Positions 17,203 through 26,480 of a stretch of 47,853 nt of DNA are shown in pieces. The translations under genes were made by a program, and so were the position numbers. Each line of letters opens with the position of its first letter. Positions within the stretch are counted from its first letter, which is position 1. The stretch spans positions 1-47,853 of the forward strand of contig NTJV01000001.1 in NCBI GenBank assembly GCA_002457235.1. Direction: 5' to 3'. This DNA is from Puniceicoccaceae bacterium MED-G32. GTDB lineage: Bacteria > Verrucomicrobiota > Verrucomicrobiia > Opitutales > Coraliomargaritaceae. Under the pieces are notes generated by a model. The model ran no database searches, was not told where the DNA came from, and saw nothing but the letters and a program-made list of their open reading frames with translations.

Positions 17203-17949
17203 ATGTCAGATCTCGAAGAGAAAAAAATTGCATTAGTAACAGGAGCAGGACGAGGTATAGGAAAAGCAATCGCTTTGACTTTGGCCGAAGAAGGCTACCA
17301 CATCATTTGTGTGAGTCGCTCGGAATCTTCATGTGGTGCAGTTGCAAAGGAAATTGAGTCTAGTGGTGGTTCCGCAGAAGCTCATGCTTTAGATGTGTCT
17401 GATGCCTCTTCCGTTGAAAAGGCTTGTGAAGCTCTTCTAGAAAAACATGGTTTAATTAATATTTTAGTCAATAATGCTGGAATTACTAAGGACAATCTGG
17501 TCTTCAGAATGGGCGAAGAAGATTGGGATGCGGTTCTGAATACAAATTTAAAAAGTGTTTTTACATTCGCAAAGCATCTTGCTCGTCCAATGACACGTAA
17601 GCGCTGGGGGCGAATTATTAATATTGCTTCTGTGATTGGGCTTATTGGAAATGCAGGTCAGGCAAATTATTCTGCTGCAAAAGCAGGAATCATAGGGCTT
17701 TCAAAGAGTTTAGCTAAGGAATTTGCTGCCAGAAATGTTACAGTTAATGTGGTCGCACCTGGCTTTATTGAGACGGATATGACTAGTATTTTGAGCGAAG
17801 AGCAAAAAACATCTATTTTAGGAGTGATCCCAATGAAGCGTATGGGTAAAGCTTCAGATATTGCAAATATTACAACATTTTTAGCATCTGATAAATCGGA
17901 TTATATCACTGGACAGGTTTTTACTGTTGACGGTGGTATGGTGATGTGA
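17203..17949 (+). CDS. fabG: 3-oxoacyl-[acyl-carrier-protein] reductase
   Basis: This 248-residue short-chain dehydrogenase performs the NADPH-dependent reduction step of fatty acid elongation. The TGAGRGIG nucleotide motif is at residues 13-20 and NNAG at 90-93. The catalytic triad is Ser143, Tyr156 and Lys160 (IASVIGLIGN...NYSAAKAG), and the C-terminal YITGQVFTVDGGMVM is characteristic of FabG. It heads a fabG-acpP-fabF cluster on the plus strand with gaps of 28 and 32 bases. That order is common in bacterial fatty acid clusters. Here fabD, fabH and plsX are absent from the flanks. Confidence 0.97.
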   Translation: MSDLEEKKIALVTGAGRGIGKAIALTLAEEGYHIICVSRSESSCGAVAKEIESSGGSAEAHALDVSDASSVEKACEALLEKHGLINILVNNAGITKDNLVFRMGEEDWDAVLNTNLKSVFTFAKHLARPMTRKRWGRIINIASVIGLIGNAGQANYSAAKAGIIGLSKSLAKEFAARNVTVNVVAPGFIETDMTSILSEEQKTSILGVIPMKRMGKASDIANITTFLASDKSDYITGQVFTVDGGMVM

Positions 17950-17977
17950 TGAAAAAACTAACAATAAATTATAACTT

Positions 17978-18232
17978 ATGGCTGAGCAAACTATAGAAGA
18001 AAGAGTTCGATCAATTATTGTTGATCAACTAAACGTAAATGAAGAACAAGTAACCTTAGAGGCATCATTTATTGATGACCTAGGTTGTGATTCACTCGAT
18101 AATGTAGAATTAATCATGGCTTTTGAAGAAGCCTTTAGCGATGAAATTGATGGCGAAATTCCTGAAGCAGATGCTGAAAAGCTCACTACAGTAGGGGATG
18201 TTGTTAAATATATTTCAGAAAAATCTGAATAA
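17978..18232 (+). CDS. acpP: Acyl carrier protein
   Basis: This small acidic protein of 84 residues carries growing acyl chains on a 4'-phosphopantetheine arm. The attachment site is Ser39 in [19 protein letters not shown]; most ACPs read DSLDTVELVMALEE. The N-terminal [15 protein letters not shown] and C-terminal [14 protein letters not shown] helices are typical. It lies between fabG and fabF. In addition to FabG and FabF it would serve the lipid A acyltransferases, one of which begins at the right edge of this window. Confidence 0.98.
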   Translation: MAEQTIEERVRSIIVDQLNVNEEQVTLEASFIDDLGCDSLDNVELIMAFEEAFSDEIDGEIPEADAEKLTTVGDVVKYISEKSE

Positions 18233-18264
18233 AGGTCCAAGGACCGCTTTAGTTACTAGTTTCA

Positions 18265-19521
18265 ATGTCTAAAGATACCACTGCACCTAGAGTTGTTGTT
18301 ACGGGATTAGGAACAATTAATTCTCATGGTATCGGTATAGAAAAACTTTGGGACGGTGTTTTATCAGGGGTAAGCGGTATTCGTAAGATTGAGTCTTTTG
18401 ATGTTAGTGAATTAACATCGAAGGTAGGAGCTGAGGTCTTAGAATTTGAGGTCTCTGATTTTATGGATGTCAAAGAGGCTCGCAGAAATGATCGTTTTAC
18501 TCATTTCGCAGTAGGGAGTTCTCGCCTTGCTGTTAAAGACGCGGGCATCGATCTTGAGGCTCTCGATGCTGAGCGTTTTGGAATTTATATTGGCTCAGGT
18601 ATTGGTGGACTACAAACCATCCACGATCAGACAGCCCGCCTTATTGAAAGAGGTCCACGTAAGGTGTCACCTTTTATGATTCCTTCATTAATCGGAAATA
18701 TTGCTAGTGGAGTAGTAGCCATTGAACTTGGTGCTAAAGGGCCTAATTTTGGGATTGTAAGTGCCTGTTCTTCTGCAACTCATTCAATCGGTGAAGCCTA
18801 TTATGCGATTCGTAACGGGAATGCAGATGTTATGATAGCAGGAGGTAGTGAAGCAGCGGTTTGTCAATTAGGCTATGCTGGTTTCTGTTCGATGAAAGCT
18901 ATGAGTACTAAATATAACGAAACACCTGAACTAGCCAGTCGTCCATTTGAAATGGGGCGCGATGGATTTGTTATGGGTGAAGGTGCTGGAGTCTTGATTC
19001 TGGAAACCTTAGAACATGCACAAGCTAGAGGTGCGAGAATTTATTGTGAAATTGGGGCTTATGATGCTAGCTGTGATGCATTTCATATTACTTCTCCTGA
19101 TCCAGAAGGCAAAGCATTAGGAAAATCTTTGAAAGCAGTTGTCAAAAAATCAGGGCTTACTAATGAATCTATTGATTACATTAATGCGCATGGAACATCT
19201 ACTCCGTACAATGATAAATTTGAAACTGCGGCTATTAAAGAGGCCTTTGGTGAGCATGCTAAGGATATTTTAATCAGTTCAACAAAATCAATGACTGGGC
19301 ATTTGCTTGGAGCTGCTGGAGGTATTGAATCAGCGATTTGTGCTAAAGTGATTCATGAAGGTAAGGTACCTCCAACGATCAATTTAATAGAACCTGATCC
19401 TGATTGTGATTTGGATTATGTTCCAAACCAAATGCGCGAAGCCAAGGTGGATGTAGCGATATGCAATAATTCTGGGTTTGGCGGTCATAACGCAGTTCTT
19501 TTATTTCAAAAATTATCTTAA
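18265..19521 (+). CDS. fabF: 3-oxoacyl-[acyl-carrier-protein] synthase II
   Basis: This 418-residue condensing enzyme elongates acyl-ACP with malonyl-ACP. The Cys-His-His active site is visible: Cys168 in SACSSATHSIGE, His309 in NAHGTSTPYND and His346 in KSMTGHLLGAAGG. The start VVVTGLGTINSHG and end NNSGFGGHNAVLLFQK are diagnostic. Length and context after acpP fit FabF rather than FabB. A short perfect inverted repeat (GGTCC AA GGACC) lies in the 32-base gap before the gene, with a loop too short for a hairpin. Confidence 0.97.
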   Translation: MSKDTTAPRVVVTGLGTINSHGIGIEKLWDGVLSGVSGIRKIESFDVSELTSKVGAEVLEFEVSDFMDVKEARRNDRFTHFAVGSSRLAVKDAGIDLEALDAERFGIYIGSGIGGLQTIHDQTARLIERGPRKVSPFMIPSLIGNIASGVVAIELGAKGPNFGIVSACSSATHSIGEAYYAIRNGNADVMIAGGSEAAVCQLGYAGFCSMKAMSTKYNETPELASRPFEMGRDGFVMGEGAGVLILETLEHAQARGARIYCEIGAYDASCDAFHITSPDPEGKALGKSLKAVVKKSGLTNESIDYINAHGTSTPYNDKFETAAIKEAFGEHAKDILISSTKSMTGHLLGAAGGIESAICAKVIHEGKVPPTINLIEPDPDCDLDYVPNQMREAKVDVAICNNSGFGGHNAVLLFQKLS

Positions 19522-19572
19522 TTTGAGTCAGTTTAATCTTTAAATTTAAACTTTAAGATTTATTCTTAGAAT

Positions 19573-21108
19573 ATGCGTTTTTTCTTCAAGCTACTGAGTG
19601 GAGCTGCATTTGGGATTGCTGTACTCCCTTACATCGTTATCCCGAAATTACCAATGCCAGAGGGCTGTAATTTGTTAAGTCCTTATTTTAGTTATACTGA
19701 TGTTGATTTGTTGGTGGATCGAACTTATCACGATGAAGCAACAGGAGAAAATATATTAGAACATGAGATTTTAGAGACGATTATCCAAGAGGTGGAATCG
19801 GCAGAGACATTTCTCATTATAGATTTCTTTTTGTGGAATGAGTGGCAAGGACGGTTTGCTGAAAATGATGGGCAAGAGCTTACACCTCTAGGGAACAATT
19901 TAGCTGAGGCAATTATTGAAAAGCGTAAAACGAATCCCGAAATGCCTATTTTAATCGTTACTGATCCAATTAATCGGCTCTATGGAGGTAATGACCCACA
20001 GTTTTTTCAAGCATTTGAAGAGTTAGGGATACCTGTTGTTTATACCGATTTATATAAACTACCTGATTCTAATAAAATCTATTCTAAACAAGTACGCTTT
20101 TGGTCTAAGTTTTACAACCTAGGCTCTAACAATAACCAGTTCCGGATCTTTCCGAATGTCGTTGAATCAAAAGCGGAACGCTTATCCTTTTCACAGTTTT
20201 TTAAAGCCTTACATTTAAAAGCAAATCACCGAAAAATTGTGATTTCTGGCTATAGAAATAGTCCATCAAAAATGATAATCGGAAGTTTCAATCCATCCGA
20301 TGCAAGTTCATTTAACTCAAACTTATCCGTTTCTGTTTCGGGACCTGTTGCCGATTATGCTGCTCGTTCAGAGATTGCTATTGCCGAATGGTCTGCCCTC
20401 AAACCAGAAAATTTAGTAGGTAAACGTTTTGCATTAGAAGATGCATTTAGGCGAATGGATAAAGCTCTTCTTCCTCAAAATCATTTTAATCAATATTCCA
20501 GCCGAAAAACGGGTATTCGTTTTATAAGTGAAGGTGCTACTTACCAAGTGATATCTAATTTATTTGAGGATGCTAAAAAAGGTACAGAAATTGATATAGC
20601 GATGTTTTATTTGTCAGATCGTAAAATCATTAAGGCCATAAAGTCTGCGGCAAAAAGAGGTGCTAAAATCCGTTTACTGCTCGATCAAAATAAAAATGCA
20701 TTTGGCTTTAAGAAGTTAGGTGTGCCAAATCGAAGTGTTGCTGATGAATTGATGCAAATGGATGAAGTCGATTCGATTCAAATTCATTGGGCTTCAGAGA
20801 AATCTCGAGGGCAGTATCACTCTAAGGCTATTCGTATTTATGACGACAAACGGGATATTCTTTTCCTTGGTTCTTCTAATTTAACCCATAGATCGATTAA
20901 TAACTTTAATTTAGAAGCCAATGTTTTGTTTAATGATGTTATTACTATTAACAACGAATTCGACCTCTACTTTGAGAGTGTTTGGGATAATTCTTTAGGG
21001 TTTGAGGAAAGCTTAGAATATAAAGCACTCAAAAATCCTAAATGGATTCAGTATCTTCGATTATTTTTTTATCGAGTACAAGAATGGACACAGTTTTCTA
21101 CTTACTAG
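19573..21108 (+). CDS. Membrane-associated phospholipase D-like (cardiolipin synthase-type) protein
   Basis: This 511-residue protein has an N-terminal hydrophobic anchor (about residues 5-25) and two PLD-like halves. The first half has His219-x-Lys221 in HRKIVISG followed by GSFNPSD. The second has His416-x-Lys418 in HSKAIRIYDD followed by LGSSNLTHRS. In the strict HxKx4D pattern the Asp position is Gly in the first half and Tyr in the second (with Asp one position later), but the catalytic His and Lys are present in both. This supports a two-domain PLD-superfamily phosphotransferase or phosphodiesterase, such as a cardiolipin synthase, acting at the membrane. Substrate is not certain. It follows the fab cluster after 51 bases and overlaps the convergent RNase III-like gene by 11 bases at its 3' end. 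Confidence 0.8.
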   Translation: MRFFFKLLSGAAFGIAVLPYIVIPKLPMPEGCNLLSPYFSYTDVDLLVDRTYHDEATGENILEHEILETIIQEVESAETFLIIDFFLWNEWQGRFAENDGQELTPLGNNLAEAIIEKRKTNPEMPILIVTDPINRLYGGNDPQFFQAFEELGIPVVYTDLYKLPDSNKIYSKQVRFWSKFYNLGSNNNQFRIFPNVVESKAERLSFSQFFKALHLKANHRKIVISGYRNSPSKMIIGSFNPSDASSFNSNLSVSVSGPVADYAARSEIAIAEWSALKPENLVGKRFALEDAFRRMDKALLPQNHFNQYSSRKTGIRFISEGATYQVISNLFEDAKKGTEIDIAMFYLSDRKIIKAIKSAAKRGAKIRLLLDQNKNAFGFKKLGVPNRSVADELMQMDEVDSIQIHWASEKSRGQYHSKAIRIYDDKRDILFLGSSNLTHRSINNFNLEANVLFNDVITINNEFDLYFESVWDNSLGFEESLEYKALKNPKWIQYLRLFFYRVQEWTQFSTY

Positions 21109-21418
21109 ATTTTTTCCGGATATAGCGTCCTGGTTGTTTGTTCTGCTTTTGCCTTTTAATGAAATTAGGCAACAACTGTGTTTCAATAAAATGATTGGCA
21201 TTAGCCAAGCCTTCGTTTTCGAAGAGAATCCCAATTTCGCATTCAATTCTTGTTGGCTCTCCAAAATGGGATAAAAATTCATTAGAAGTCATAGCCTGAA
21301 ATACTTTTGCTCTTTCTTTACTAGAAATATTGGTTTGCTCTAAAATCCATCGTCGAGCGAATAAGGCTAGTACGGCATCGCCAACCCAGGCAAAGTTTCT
21401 TTTTTCTTCAAGTGTCAT
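21098..21418 (-). CDS. Stand-alone RNase III-domain protein (Mini-III-like)
   Basis: The product is 106 residues, far shorter than RNase III (about 220), with no double-stranded-RNA-binding domain. FAWVGDAVLALFARRWIL holds the conserved GDAVL with Asp14. FQAMTSNEFLS matches the family's second helix region, and IECEIGILFENEGLANANHFIE matches the E-x-x-x-G...G...A signature with Glu59. The Glu four residues before Asp14 in classical RNase III is Ala10 here, and the position three before Glu59 is Thr, both as I recall for Mini-III. A role in rRNA maturation is plausible, as Mini-III processes 23S rRNA termini in Bacillus. The C-terminus is very basic, which may help RNA binding. It is 7 bases downstream of polA and likely cotranscribed. 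Confidence 0.72.
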   Translation of the reverse strand: MTLEEKRNFAWVGDAVLALFARRWILEQTNISSKERAKVFQAMTSNEFLSHFGEPTRIECEIGILFENEGLANANHFIETQLLPNFIKRQKQNKQPGRYIRKKSSK

Positions 21419-21425
21419 GGATTTA

Positions 21426-24212
21426 TTAATGAGCTTCTAACCAATTATTGCCAATGCCTATATCTATTTCAAGTGGGCAGTTTAAATCGATGGCGTGCAC
21501 CATTTCTGTTTTGAGTATTTCTTTTAGTGGAGATTCTTCATCGGGGTGTAAATCAAAAATAAGTTCATCGTGTACTTGTAGTAGCATTTTTGAATGTAGT
21601 TTTGCATCTGTCATTTTTTTCGAAATACGAATCATAGCAATCTTGATTAAATCAGCAGCAGTTCCTTGGATAGGCATATTGATAGCGTTTCTTTCTGATG
21701 CAGCACGAATACTGCCATTGGATGAGTTGATATCTCTAAGGTAGCGTCTGCGGCCGAGTAGGGTGGTCACATAACCATCTTTACGAGCCTTTTCTACTTG
21801 TTGCTTAATGTAGTTTTGAATCGTGGGGAATTGCTCAAAGTAATTATCAATGATCGCTTGTGCTTCTGTTCGCGAAATCGTACCAAGTCTTTGTGCTAAG
21901 CCAAAAGCGGAAATACCATATGGGATGCCAAAGTTAACCATTTTTGCCGTACTGCGTTGTTCACGACTCACATCGTTTAAAGGTATTTCAAATATTTTTG
22001 CGGCAGTAGAGGCATGAATATCTTGTTTATCATTGAAAGCTTGAATCATACTCGAGTCTTCAGAAAGTGCGGCAAGGATTCGGAGTTCAATTTGAGAGTA
22101 ATCGGCACTCAAAATTTTCCAATCAGTCTGTCGTGGAATGAATGCTTTACGTATTTTTTTCCCGTTTGCTGAACGAATAGGAATGTTTTGTAAATTAGGA
22201 TTGTTGGAGCTGAGTCGACCTGTTGAAGTTTGCACCTGCCCAAAGTTTGTGTGAATATGTTGGGTTTTCGTGTTAATTGTATGAGGTAGCGCATCAATAT
22301 AAGTACTGACCAATTTGTTAAGTTGTCTATATTCTAACAGAGCAGCAGCGATTCTGTGCTTGGTGGCTAAACTAGAGAGTGTTTGTTCGTTCGTTGCATA
22401 TTGGCCGGTTTTAGTTTTCTTGGGCTTTTCAGATAGTTTAAGAACTTCAAAAAGTATGACTCCGAGTTGTTTAGGTGAATTCAGGTTAAATTCTTGTCTT
22501 GCAGTTTCATAAATTTCACTGCGAAGTTTCTCGATTTCAATAGATAAGGTATCCCCAATATTTTTCAGAGTCTTTACACAAATATTAATGCCTTCTTTTT
22601 CCATGGCAATGAGTACAGGCAGAAGAGGCATTTCAATGTTATAAAAGACTTCAGATTGTCCCAATGATTCCAATTGCGGTTCAAGTAATTGCCATAATTG
22701 AAAAGTAATGTCGGCATCTTCAATGGCGTAATTAGTGAGTTTATCAATTTCGATGGATTCGTAATCAATAGGCTCTCCTTTTTTTGCATTAGGAGCCAGT
22801 TCAGAGAAAGGTATGGTCTTATATTGAAGGAGGTTTTCCGCTAGGATATCCAAATTGTGCCTTTGCTCAGGTTCAATAAGGGAATGGGCAATCAATGTGT
22901 CATAACATGTGCCTTTGATGGGACAGCCGTGATTCTCCAATATAGAGATATCATACTTTAAATTATGACCAATTTTTGTGGTAGCCTCGTTGCCAAATAT
23001 CTCTCTGAGAAAATCCTTGTCTTCTTCCTTGTAGGGCAAGAACCAGCCTTTGTTAGTTTGGGTGACAAAGGCAATCCCTTTAAGTTGAGCATTATGTGTA
23101 TCTAAAGAGTCGGTTTCTGTATCGAAAGCGAATATTTGGCTAGCTTTGATTGATTCCACTAAAGCCTCTTTTTCACCTTGGGTTTTTATCAAAATATACT
23201 GGGCAGGTATATCCTTTAGAGTTTTAAAGCTGTGTGTGCTTTCTGGAAGAAGCTCGGTTTGGAGAGACGTTGATTTAGAATCATTTTCTGACTCCGATTG
23301 GAGAGAGAAATTTTCTTCAGAGTCTTTTCCAATCTGAAAGTTTTCGCCGAATAATCGACGTCCGAGTGTTCGGAATTCTAATTCAGAAAAAAGACTTTCC
23401 AATTGCTCCTTAGAGGGATCATTTAAAGTGTAGTCGTCCCAATTATATATCACGGGAACTTGCTTGTTAATAATGGCTAATTCCTTGGAGAGTTTAGCTT
23501 GATCAGAGTGACTCTCTAATTGTTCTTTTTGCTTACCTTTGAGTTCATGGGTATGCTCGAGTAAATTTTCAATATTTCCATAGCTTGCTAGTAATTTAGC
23601 GGCTGTTTTAGGTCCGATTCCAGGGACTCCTGGTATATTATCTGATACGTCACCACATAGACCTAACATATCAATAACTTGTTCTGTCTCTCGAATATCC
23701 CATTTTTCAAGTATTTCAGGGATTCCCCAAACTTCCGCACCATCTCCTTTTCTTGAGGGACGATACATTTTGACCTTTTCCGTTACTAGTTGGCCAAAGT
23801 CTTTATCTGGAGTGACCATATAAATGGAGTCAAAGCCTTCATTTTCTGCTTTATGTGCGAGCGTGCCAATAATGTCATCGGCTTCATAGCCGTCCATTTT
23901 GATGATAGGTATATTAAATCCTTGAGCGATAGTTTCGATGTAAGGAAGGGCAATACTCAAATCCTCAGGCATGGCTTCTCTATTTGCTTTGTATTCTGGA
24001 TGAAGTTCATGTCGTGCGGTGGGTGCGGAGGTATCAAAGGCAATGGCTAAGTGAGTCGGTTTTTGCTTTTGAATTAAATCAATTAATGTTGCGGTAAAGC
24101 CATAAGCAGCCGAGGTATTCATACCTTTTGAATTAAAAATCGGACTGCGTATCAAGGCGAAGTGGGCTCGATAGGCAAGTGCCATGCCGTCCAATAAAAA
24201 TAATTTTTTCAT
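21426..24212 (-). CDS. polA: DNA polymerase I
   Basis: This 928-residue three-domain PolA performs Okazaki fragment processing and repair synthesis. The 5'-3' nuclease domain (about residues 1-290) shows LLDGMALAYRAHFA, AFDTSAPTARHE, GYEADDIIGTLA and GIGPKTAAKLL. The 3'-5' exonuclease (about 325-515) keeps its metal motif FAFDTETDSLD and IGHNLKYD, so proofreading is expected. The polymerase domain has motif A DYSQIELRILAAL, the O-helix RSTAKMVNFGIPYG and motif C QVHDELIFDL. Length is normal. It lies in the minus-strand series tlyA-nadK-cca-polA-RNase III-like, 16 bases after cca. Confidence 0.98.
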   Translation of the reverse strand: MKKLFLLDGMALAYRAHFALIRSPIFNSKGMNTSAAYGFTATLIDLIQKQKPTHLAIAFDTSAPTARHELHPEYKANREAMPEDLSIALPYIETIAQGFNIPIIKMDGYEADDIIGTLAHKAENEGFDSIYMVTPDKDFGQLVTEKVKMYRPSRKGDGAEVWGIPEILEKWDIRETEQVIDMLGLCGDVSDNIPGVPGIGPKTAAKLLASYGNIENLLEHTHELKGKQKEQLESHSDQAKLSKELAIINKQVPVIYNWDDYTLNDPSKEQLESLFSELEFRTLGRRLFGENFQIGKDSEENFSLQSESENDSKSTSLQTELLPESTHSFKTLKDIPAQYILIKTQGEKEALVESIKASQIFAFDTETDSLDTHNAQLKGIAFVTQTNKGWFLPYKEEDKDFLREIFGNEATTKIGHNLKYDISILENHGCPIKGTCYDTLIAHSLIEPEQRHNLDILAENLLQYKTIPFSELAPNAKKGEPIDYESIEIDKLTNYAIEDADITFQLWQLLEPQLESLGQSEVFYNIEMPLLPVLIAMEKEGINICVKTLKNIGDTLSIEIEKLRSEIYETARQEFNLNSPKQLGVILFEVLKLSEKPKKTKTGQYATNEQTLSSLATKHRIAAALLEYRQLNKLVSTYIDALPHTINTKTQHIHTNFGQVQTSTGRLSSNNPNLQNIPIRSANGKKIRKAFIPRQTDWKILSADYSQIELRILAALSEDSSMIQAFNDKQDIHASTAAKIFEIPLNDVSREQRSTAKMVNFGIPYGISAFGLAQRLGTISRTEAQAIIDNYFEQFPTIQNYIKQQVEKARKDGYVTTLLGRRRYLRDINSSNGSIRAASERNAINMPIQGTAADLIKIAMIRISKKMTDAKLHSKMLLQVHDELIFDLHPDEESPLKEILKTEMVHAIDLNCPLEIDIGIGNNWLEAH

Positions 24213-24228
24213 AAGTGGGAGTTTTTTC

Positions 24229-25620
24229 TTAATGTAAGGAATTATGCTTTGCTAAAAGGGATTTTAGATAAATTAAGCCATCGGTTTCGTTATCAAAAAT
24301 TCCATCTAGTTGAGCTTCGAAGCATTCTTTGAGTAGGGTCTTAAATAGTGGACTAGGTTTTAAATTTTCGGAGATTAAATGTCTACCCAATATAATTGGT
24401 TTTGGAGCACTTGCCTTCAATTCTAATTGAAGGGATCGTTCAGCTAACCATTCGCTTACGGGATCTTCCGTGACTTTAATGGGAGGTCTTCCTAATTGAT
24501 CTGCCTTAAATACCCTGATTAATCGGTCGATTCGCTTCACTTTATTGGCTAATCGTCTAATGGCGGAATCACCAGAGTGATTTGTGTATAAATTATGAGG
24601 ACGCATATGTTCAGAAACCAGTGGTAGTACTTCATCAAAGACTTTTTTTTGCTCAGTCATCCTTGCTAGAAATGACTTTGCTACAGCGACACCTTCAACA
24701 TCATGTTGTGGGCTTCGAATTTTGCCGTCATCGCATTGAACGGTGGTTGTGGCTTTACCCATATCATGACAAAGGACGGCTAAGCCGACTATTAAGTCTT
24801 CCCAATCTTCTCCGATTCTATTTTGGGCAAATGCATTCATGCAATGTTTGGTATGTTCCCATACTGTTCCTTCTGGGTGCCATTCAGGATCTTGCTCACA
24901 TTGGGTTAGTGCAGATAATTCAGGAAAATAAGACAGCCACTGACAATCTTCTAAAAACTGTAGTCCGAGGGAGATTGTTTCACCTTTAAGCAATAGTTTT
25001 TTCCATTCTTCCCAAATACGCTCTTTGGGAATTTCATAAGGCGTTAGAGATTGGCATAGCTTCAAAGTCTGGGAGTCAACCGAGAGTTTAAAGCGAGCGA
25101 TAAATTGCATAGCTCTTAAGACTCTTAACGGATCTTCGCTAAATGCAGGGGAAATATGCCGTAAGTGTTTATTGGATAGATCATCGATGCCATTGTAGGG
25201 ATCATAAAGCATTTCTTTGTTAAGATCGTAGCTTATGGCATTTATAGTAAAGTCTCTGCGCAGGGCTGCATCTTTTGGGTGCATGAAAGGATCTCCAGAA
25301 ATTTTAAAATCAGTATGCTTAAGTCCAGTTTTGGATTCTTTTCTAGGTAGACTGATGTCAATAGAATAGCCTTTTAATAGATAAACGCCAAAATTTTTTC
25401 CAACGGTATCAATTTTAAAATTTTTGGATAAAATTGATTCAATAGTTTCCGGAGGCAGTTTGTATATTTCAATATCGATATCTTTGGGAGCGATTCCAAG
25501 AAGACTATCACGAACACAGCCACCGACTAAATAAATTTCAGCACCGTGTTTTTTAAATAATTGAGTGATTTGCTCTACGGCCGATTTCTGTTGATCTGAA
25601 AATTGTTCTAAAAGCTTCAC
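24229..25620 (-). CDS. cca: CCA tRNA nucleotidyltransferase with HD domain
   Basis: This 463-residue class II nucleotidyltransferase has a head domain AEIYLVGGCVRDSLLG (the GGxVRD motif) with DIDIEIY, followed by ALRRDFTINAISYD and RVLRAMQFIARF. It adds or repairs the CCA end of tRNA. The C-terminal half carries an HD phosphohydrolase domain (WEHTKHC, AVLCHDMGKATTT, SEHMRPHNLY), as in bacterial Cca with 2',3'-cyclic phosphodiesterase activity. A poly(A) polymerase role cannot be excluded by eye. The start is GTG at 25620, immediately after the KLLEQF-encoding frame opens and 6 bases from the nadK stop. The gene is between nadK and polA in a tight operon. Confidence 0.92.
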   Translation of the reverse strand: MKLLEQFSDQQKSAVEQITQLFKKHGAEIYLVGGCVRDSLLGIAPKDIDIEIYKLPPETIESILSKNFKIDTVGKNFGVYLLKGYSIDISLPRKESKTGLKHTDFKISGDPFMHPKDAALRRDFTINAISYDLNKEMLYDPYNGIDDLSNKHLRHISPAFSEDPLRVLRAMQFIARFKLSVDSQTLKLCQSLTPYEIPKERIWEEWKKLLLKGETISLGLQFLEDCQWLSYFPELSALTQCEQDPEWHPEGTVWEHTKHCMNAFAQNRIGEDWEDLIVGLAVLCHDMGKATTTVQCDDGKIRSPQHDVEGVAVAKSFLARMTEQKKVFDEVLPLVSEHMRPHNLYTNHSGDSAIRRLANKVKRIDRLIRVFKADQLGRPPIKVTEDPVSEWLAERSLQLELKASAPKPIILGRHLISENLKPSPLFKTLLKECFEAQLDGIFDNETDGLIYLKSLLAKHNSLH

Positions 25621-25626
25621 AATTGA

Positions 25627-26460
25627 TTAGCGTACAGTCGGATCACCCCAATTTAATTTATCTCTAACAATCGAAAAATGTGTATTGGCTTGGTTGTGAA
25701 TGAGAGGAAATTTTTCTTTGGCGAGTTGAATACTGATCGAGCTTAAGGATTTTTTTTTGAAATATTTTTTGCCATCGATCGAGACTAATGGTTCTGCTGG
25801 TAAATCATCAAATAAGACTTCTATAGGTGTTTTTGAATCAAAGATCACAGAACGGTTTCCAAGGGTATGCGGACAAATGGGTGTCATTGCGATAGCTTCT
25901 ACATTTGGGCTTATGATAGGTCCACCAGCGGAAAGATTATAAGCGGTAGATCCAGTGGGTGTAGCAAAGATAAGTCCATCGCAATGGTATTCAGAAATAA
26001 GTCTTTGTTCTGATTTTACTTTTAAGCGAATTAATCCTCGATTTTCGCTTTCTTTGATGACTAGGTCATTCAAAGCAAATGCAGTTTCGCCCGTATTTGA
26101 CTGACAAAAAAGAATAGAGCGTTCTTCGACTGAATAATCTCCTTCAAGAATGGAGGAAAAATCTTCGATTAATTGATTTGGCGTGTAAGTAGCGAGAAAG
26201 CCGAGTTTTCCAATATTAATACCCAGAACTTTTGTTTGACAATGAATAGAGGCATCTAGAACCCCAAGCAAGGTGCCATCGCCACCGATAACACAACATA
26301 AATCAATGTTCTTTAAGCAATCTATCTCTAAAGGGTATTGGGTAATAAACTGAGTTTTCTTTCCTTGAGCCTGTGCAATATCAGCTAGTGCTTCAGCGGT
26401 GGACTGAGCGTTTGGTTTTGATAAGTTAATTACAAATGCTATGCTTTGTATAGGAGTCAT
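25627..26460 (-). CDS. nadK: NAD kinase
   Basis: With ATG at 26460 the product is 277 residues and begins MTPIQSIAFVINLSKPNAQ, matching the family N-terminus. An upstream ATG at 26505 would add 15 residues and overlap tlyA, so it is less likely. The kinase signature GGDGTLLGV is at about residues 61-69. GINIGKLGFLATY, ALNDLVIKES and TGSTAYNLSAGGPIISP are the other conserved NAD kinase motifs. It phosphorylates NAD to NADP with ATP, feeding FabG, FolD and other reductases. Gaps are 20 bases to tlyA and 6 to cca. Confidence 0.96.
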   Translation of the reverse strand: MTPIQSIAFVINLSKPNAQSTAEALADIAQAQGKKTQFITQYPLEIDCLKNIDLCCVIGGDGTLLGVLDASIHCQTKVLGINIGKLGFLATYTPNQLIEDFSSILEGDYSVEERSILFCQSNTGETAFALNDLVIKESENRGLIRLKVKSEQRLISEYHCDGLIFATPTGSTAYNLSAGGPIISPNVEAIAMTPICPHTLGNRSVIFDSKTPIEVLFDDLPAEPLVSIDGKKYFKKKSLSSISIQLAKEKFPLIHNQANTHFSIVRDKLNWGDPTVR

Positions 26461-26480
26461 TTTAAATACAACAGTGTCAG

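Noticed and set aside
18234-18245. Hairpin between acpP and fabF (GGTCC AA GGACC)
   Set aside because: The loop would be only two bases, so the palindrome is not a stable hairpin. A role as a protein site has no support.
19527-19556. Terminator after fabF
   Set aside because: The AT-only imperfect inverted repeat (AATCTT...AAGATT) contains mismatches and has no GC-rich stem.
24582-24989. 135-codon frame antisense to cca
   Set aside because: It lies wholly inside a well-supported gene and its translation has no recognisable motif.
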